From: Mesorhizobium sp. M1E.F.Ca.ET.045.02.1.1
GTDB taxonomy: Bacteria > Pseudomonadota > Alphaproteobacteria > Rhizobiales > Rhizobiaceae
Assembly: GCF_003952485.1 (NCBI RefSeq)
Contig: NZ_CP034447.1
Coordinates: forward strand, 4,230,501-4,294,500
Reading direction: 5' to 3'
DNA: 64,000 bases
The notes below the pieces were generated by a model, which was not told where the DNA came from, did no database searches, and saw only the letters and a list, made by a program, of their open reading frames with translations. The position numbers and the translations under genes were made by a program. This document shows, one piece after another, positions 62,263 through 64,000 of the stretch; within the stretch, counting starts at the first letter, position 1, and every line of letters starts with the position of its first letter.

Positions 62263-63006
62263 TCATGCGACCTGTTCGATGGCGCCGGTGATCAGCCCGG
62301 TGACTTCCTCGGGCGAGCTCGAGGCGATTTTCTTGTCGGCGACCTTCCTGCCGCGCCGCATGACGATGACGCGGTCGGCAACGTCGAAGACGTCGGGCAT
62401 GCGGTGGCTGATCAGCACGACGGCAATGCCCTGGTCGCGCAAGTGGCGGATCAGGTTCAGCACTTCGGCGACCTGCCTGACCGAGATCGCCGCCGTCGGC
62501 TCGTCCATCAGCACGATCTTGGCCTGCGACAGCATGGTGCGGGCGATCGCCACCGCCTGCCGCTGGCCGCCCGACATCTGCTTGACGAGGTCACGCGGGC
62601 GCGTCTCGGACTTCAGTTCGGCGAAGAGCTGGCCGGCGCGCTTGTACATCGCGGCATAATCGAGAATGCGCAACGGTCCGATGCCTCGGCGAAGCTCGCG
62701 GCCGAGATAGACATTGGCGGCGGCCGTCAGATTGTTGCAGAGCGCCAGATCCTGGTGGACGATCTCGATGCCGTGCTGGCGAGCCTCGGCCGGCTTGTGC
62801 AGGATCAGCTCCTTGCCGTCCATATGCATGGTGCCATGGCTCGGGCGGAAGTTGCCGGCGATCATCTTGACCAACGTCGACTTGCCGGCGCCGTTGTCTC
62901 CCATCAGACCGACGACCTGTCCGGCCTCCAGCGTGAACGAAACATCGTTCACCGCCTGGATGGCGCCGAAATGCTTCGAGATGTTGGCGAGTTCGAGAAC
63001 CGACAC
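62263..63006 (-). CDS. Sugar ABC importer ATP-binding protein (single-domain, FrcA type)
   Basis: A 247-residue ATPase with Walker A GDNGAGKSTLVKMIAG, signature QMSGGQRQAVAIARTM, Walker B IVLMDEPTAAISV and H-loop VLISHRMPDVFD. Single-domain like FrcA. A GTG at 63006 was chosen because GGGAGG lies about ten bases upstream and the family homology starts there (VLELANISKHFG); an in-frame ATG at 63042 has GGAGG too close. It is divergent from the binding-protein gene at 63466. Confidence 0.9.
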   Translation of the reverse strand: MSVLELANISKHFGAIQAVNDVSFTLEAGQVVGLMGDNGAGKSTLVKMIAGNFRPSHGTMHMDGKELILHKPAEARQHGIEIVHQDLALCNNLTAAANVYLGRELRRGIGPLRILDYAAMYKRAGQLFAELKSETRPRDLVKQMSGGQRQAVAIARTMLSQAKIVLMDEPTAAISVRQVAEVLNLIRHLRDQGIAVVLISHRMPDVFDVADRVIVMRRGRKVADKKIASSSPEEVTGLITGAIEQVA

Positions 63007-63465
63007 CAGCCTTAAGCCTCCCCATTTTCTTCCTGCGGCCATCCTCCGACATGACTGTCGACGCCGTATGGACCTAGCGCCTCCAACTCCTCCCGAGCGG
63101 GCGCGATCGGTGCATTTAGGCAAAAGCCCGCATGGGCGTCAATCAACTGTCGGATGATTAATTTCGAAACTCGTCGAAAAATCGGTTTTGTAGGACAAAT
63201 AGGAATTGACGTTGGCTGCGAGCCGTTATTAGCTAGCGTCGGAGGAAGAATTTGCCCTCGCAAATCGCTGTTCAATGGAAGCGGTCGGCAGGGATTCGGT
63301 CAGGATCCGGCAACGCCAGCGCTCATTCGAGCTGGAACGGATCGGCAAATGCTTATCGGCCCGGGTTAAGACACGAGCATTCGAGGCGACTGCCGTGTTC
63401 GTTGCATCCGGGTCGATCGGTGTGGCGGGCACGTCGTGTCCGTCTGGTTTCAAGGGAGGACTGAT
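63007..63465. other. Divergent control region between importer genes
   Basis: 459 nt without a supported gene. It should carry promoters for both the ATPase-permease pair and the binding protein. An A+T-rich part around 63155-63215 contains the palindrome at 63162-63179. Short frames toward the right have no ribosome site or recognisable product. Confidence 0.55.
63162..63179. promoter_or_regulatory. Palindrome, candidate operator for the divergent sugar importer
   Basis: TTTCGA-AACTCG-TCGAAA, a perfect 6-6-6 hyphenated palindrome in the A+T-rich part of the divergent region. No regulator gene is adjacent within the window, so the binding protein is unknown. Confidence 0.4.
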
Positions 63466-64000
63466 ATGAGGAAATCACTTTTGCTCGCCGCCGTCGCCGC
63501 CATGGCGTTGGGCGCCGGGCCGGCTTTGGCCAAGAAACAGCTCGTCATTGTCGTGAAGGGTCTCGACAACCCGTTTTTCGAAGCCATCCACCAGGGCTGC
63601 GAGAAATGGAACAAGGAAAACGCCAGCTCCGAATATGAATGCTTCTACACCGGCCCGGCATCGACCTCGGACGAGGCCGGCGAAGCCCAGATCGTGCAGG
63701 ATATGCTGAGCAAGCCGGACACGGTCGCAATGGCCATTTCGCCGTCCAACGCGCCGCTGATCGCGCAGACGATCAAGAGCGCCAATCCGTCGATCCCGAT
63801 CATGACGGTCGACGCCGACCTTGCCAAGGAAGATGCAGCGGTTCGCAAGACCTATCTCGGCACCGACAATTATCTGATGGGCAAGAAGATCGGCGAATAC
63901 ATCAAGAAGGCCAAGCCGAACGGCGGCACGATCTGCACCATCGAAGGCAATCCCGCGGCCGATAACATCCTGCGCCGCGCGCAGGGCATGCGCGACGCGC
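63466..64000 (+). CDS. Sugar ABC importer periplasmic binding protein (RbsB type), cut by window end
   Basis: The first 178 residues are present and the frame is open at the window end. The signal peptide is RKSLLLAAVAAMALGAGPALA, split here after residue 22 by prediction. The mature start QLVIVVKGLDNPFFEAIHQG is typical of the RbsB/FrcB family, and the later KTYLGTDNYLMGKKIGEYIK matches its second domain. GGGAGGA precedes the ATG. It is divergent from the ATPase and permease genes at 62263 and 61203, which would complete the importer. Sugar not identified. Confidence 0.9.
   Translation, partial: MRKSLLLAAVAAMALGAGPALAKKQLVIVVKGLDNPFFEAIHQGCEKWNKENASSEYECFYTGPASTSDEAGEAQIVQDMLSKPDTVAMAISPSNAPLIAQTIKSANPSIPIMTVDADLAKEDAAVRKTYLGTDNYLMGKKIGEYIKKAKPNGGTICTIEGNPAADNILRRAQGMRDA

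Overview
The window is high-G+C, densely packed DNA from an alphaproteobacterium of the Rhizobiales, most like a Mesorhizobium. The reasons are the gene families (pca/pob genes with PcaQ and an IclR-type PcaR, MocD/MocE-like proteins, many sugar ABC importers), the ATGA/TGATG start-stop overlaps, and palindromic intergenic repeats of rhizobial style. No rRNA, tRNA, CRISPR array or replication origin was seen. It reads as a catabolic and transport region of a chromosome or large replicon.

Layout. 1-3845: end of a polyol/sugar ABC importer with three short-chain dehydrogenases, including ribitol and sorbitol dehydrogenases. 4136-5350: MFS transporter. 5505-11493: glycosyltransferase, glycogen-debranching-type enzyme, OtsA with a membrane anchor, and OtsB. 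11625-17631: 2-hydroxyacid dehydrogenase divergent from a LacI regulator, then a ribose-type ABC importer and a D-tagatose 3-epimerase-family enzyme. 17641-19302: a cysteine-type sulfatase/phosphonate monoester hydrolase. 19626-24210: a five-gene branched-chain-amino-acid-type ABC importer preceded by a PcaQ-like box, so probably a protocatechuate importer. 24388-34014: a complete 4-hydroxybenzoate/protocatechuate branch of the beta-ketoadipate pathway (pcaQ, pcaDCHGB, pobA, pcaF-J-I, pcaR) with recognisable PcaQ and PcaR operators.

35456-46475 is the most unusual part. It is a run of twelve co-directional, closely spaced genes: GntR regulator, ADP-ribosylglycohydrolase-family protein, PfkB kinase, polyamine-type ABC importer (first permease frameshifted by one base), Gfo/Idh/MocA dehydrogenase, TIM-barrel isomerase, MocD-like membrane di-iron oxygenase, MocE-like Rieske ferredoxin, and a PanB homologue whose metal ligands are missing. 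It looks like an undescribed route for uptake, cleavage and oxidation of an N- or O-substituted sugar or cyclitol. Facing it are a histidine-ammonia-lyase homologue lacking the serine of its MIO cofactor motif and an ornithine-cyclodeaminase homologue (46501-48980).

49071-51083 holds an MFS exporter and an acetyltransferase. 51121-59370 (minus strand) is a xanthine/CO-dehydrogenase-like molybdenum hydroxylase operon with its molybdopterin subunit split over two genes, MoxR and VWA maturation factors, an amidohydrolase and an AraC regulator. An IS4-family element (59661-61173) with perfect 25-bp ends and an 11-bp target duplication sits inside a palindromic repeat; its transposase is in two frames joined at an A6G4 run. 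The window ends in another ribose-type ABC importer (61203-64000, cut by the window edge).
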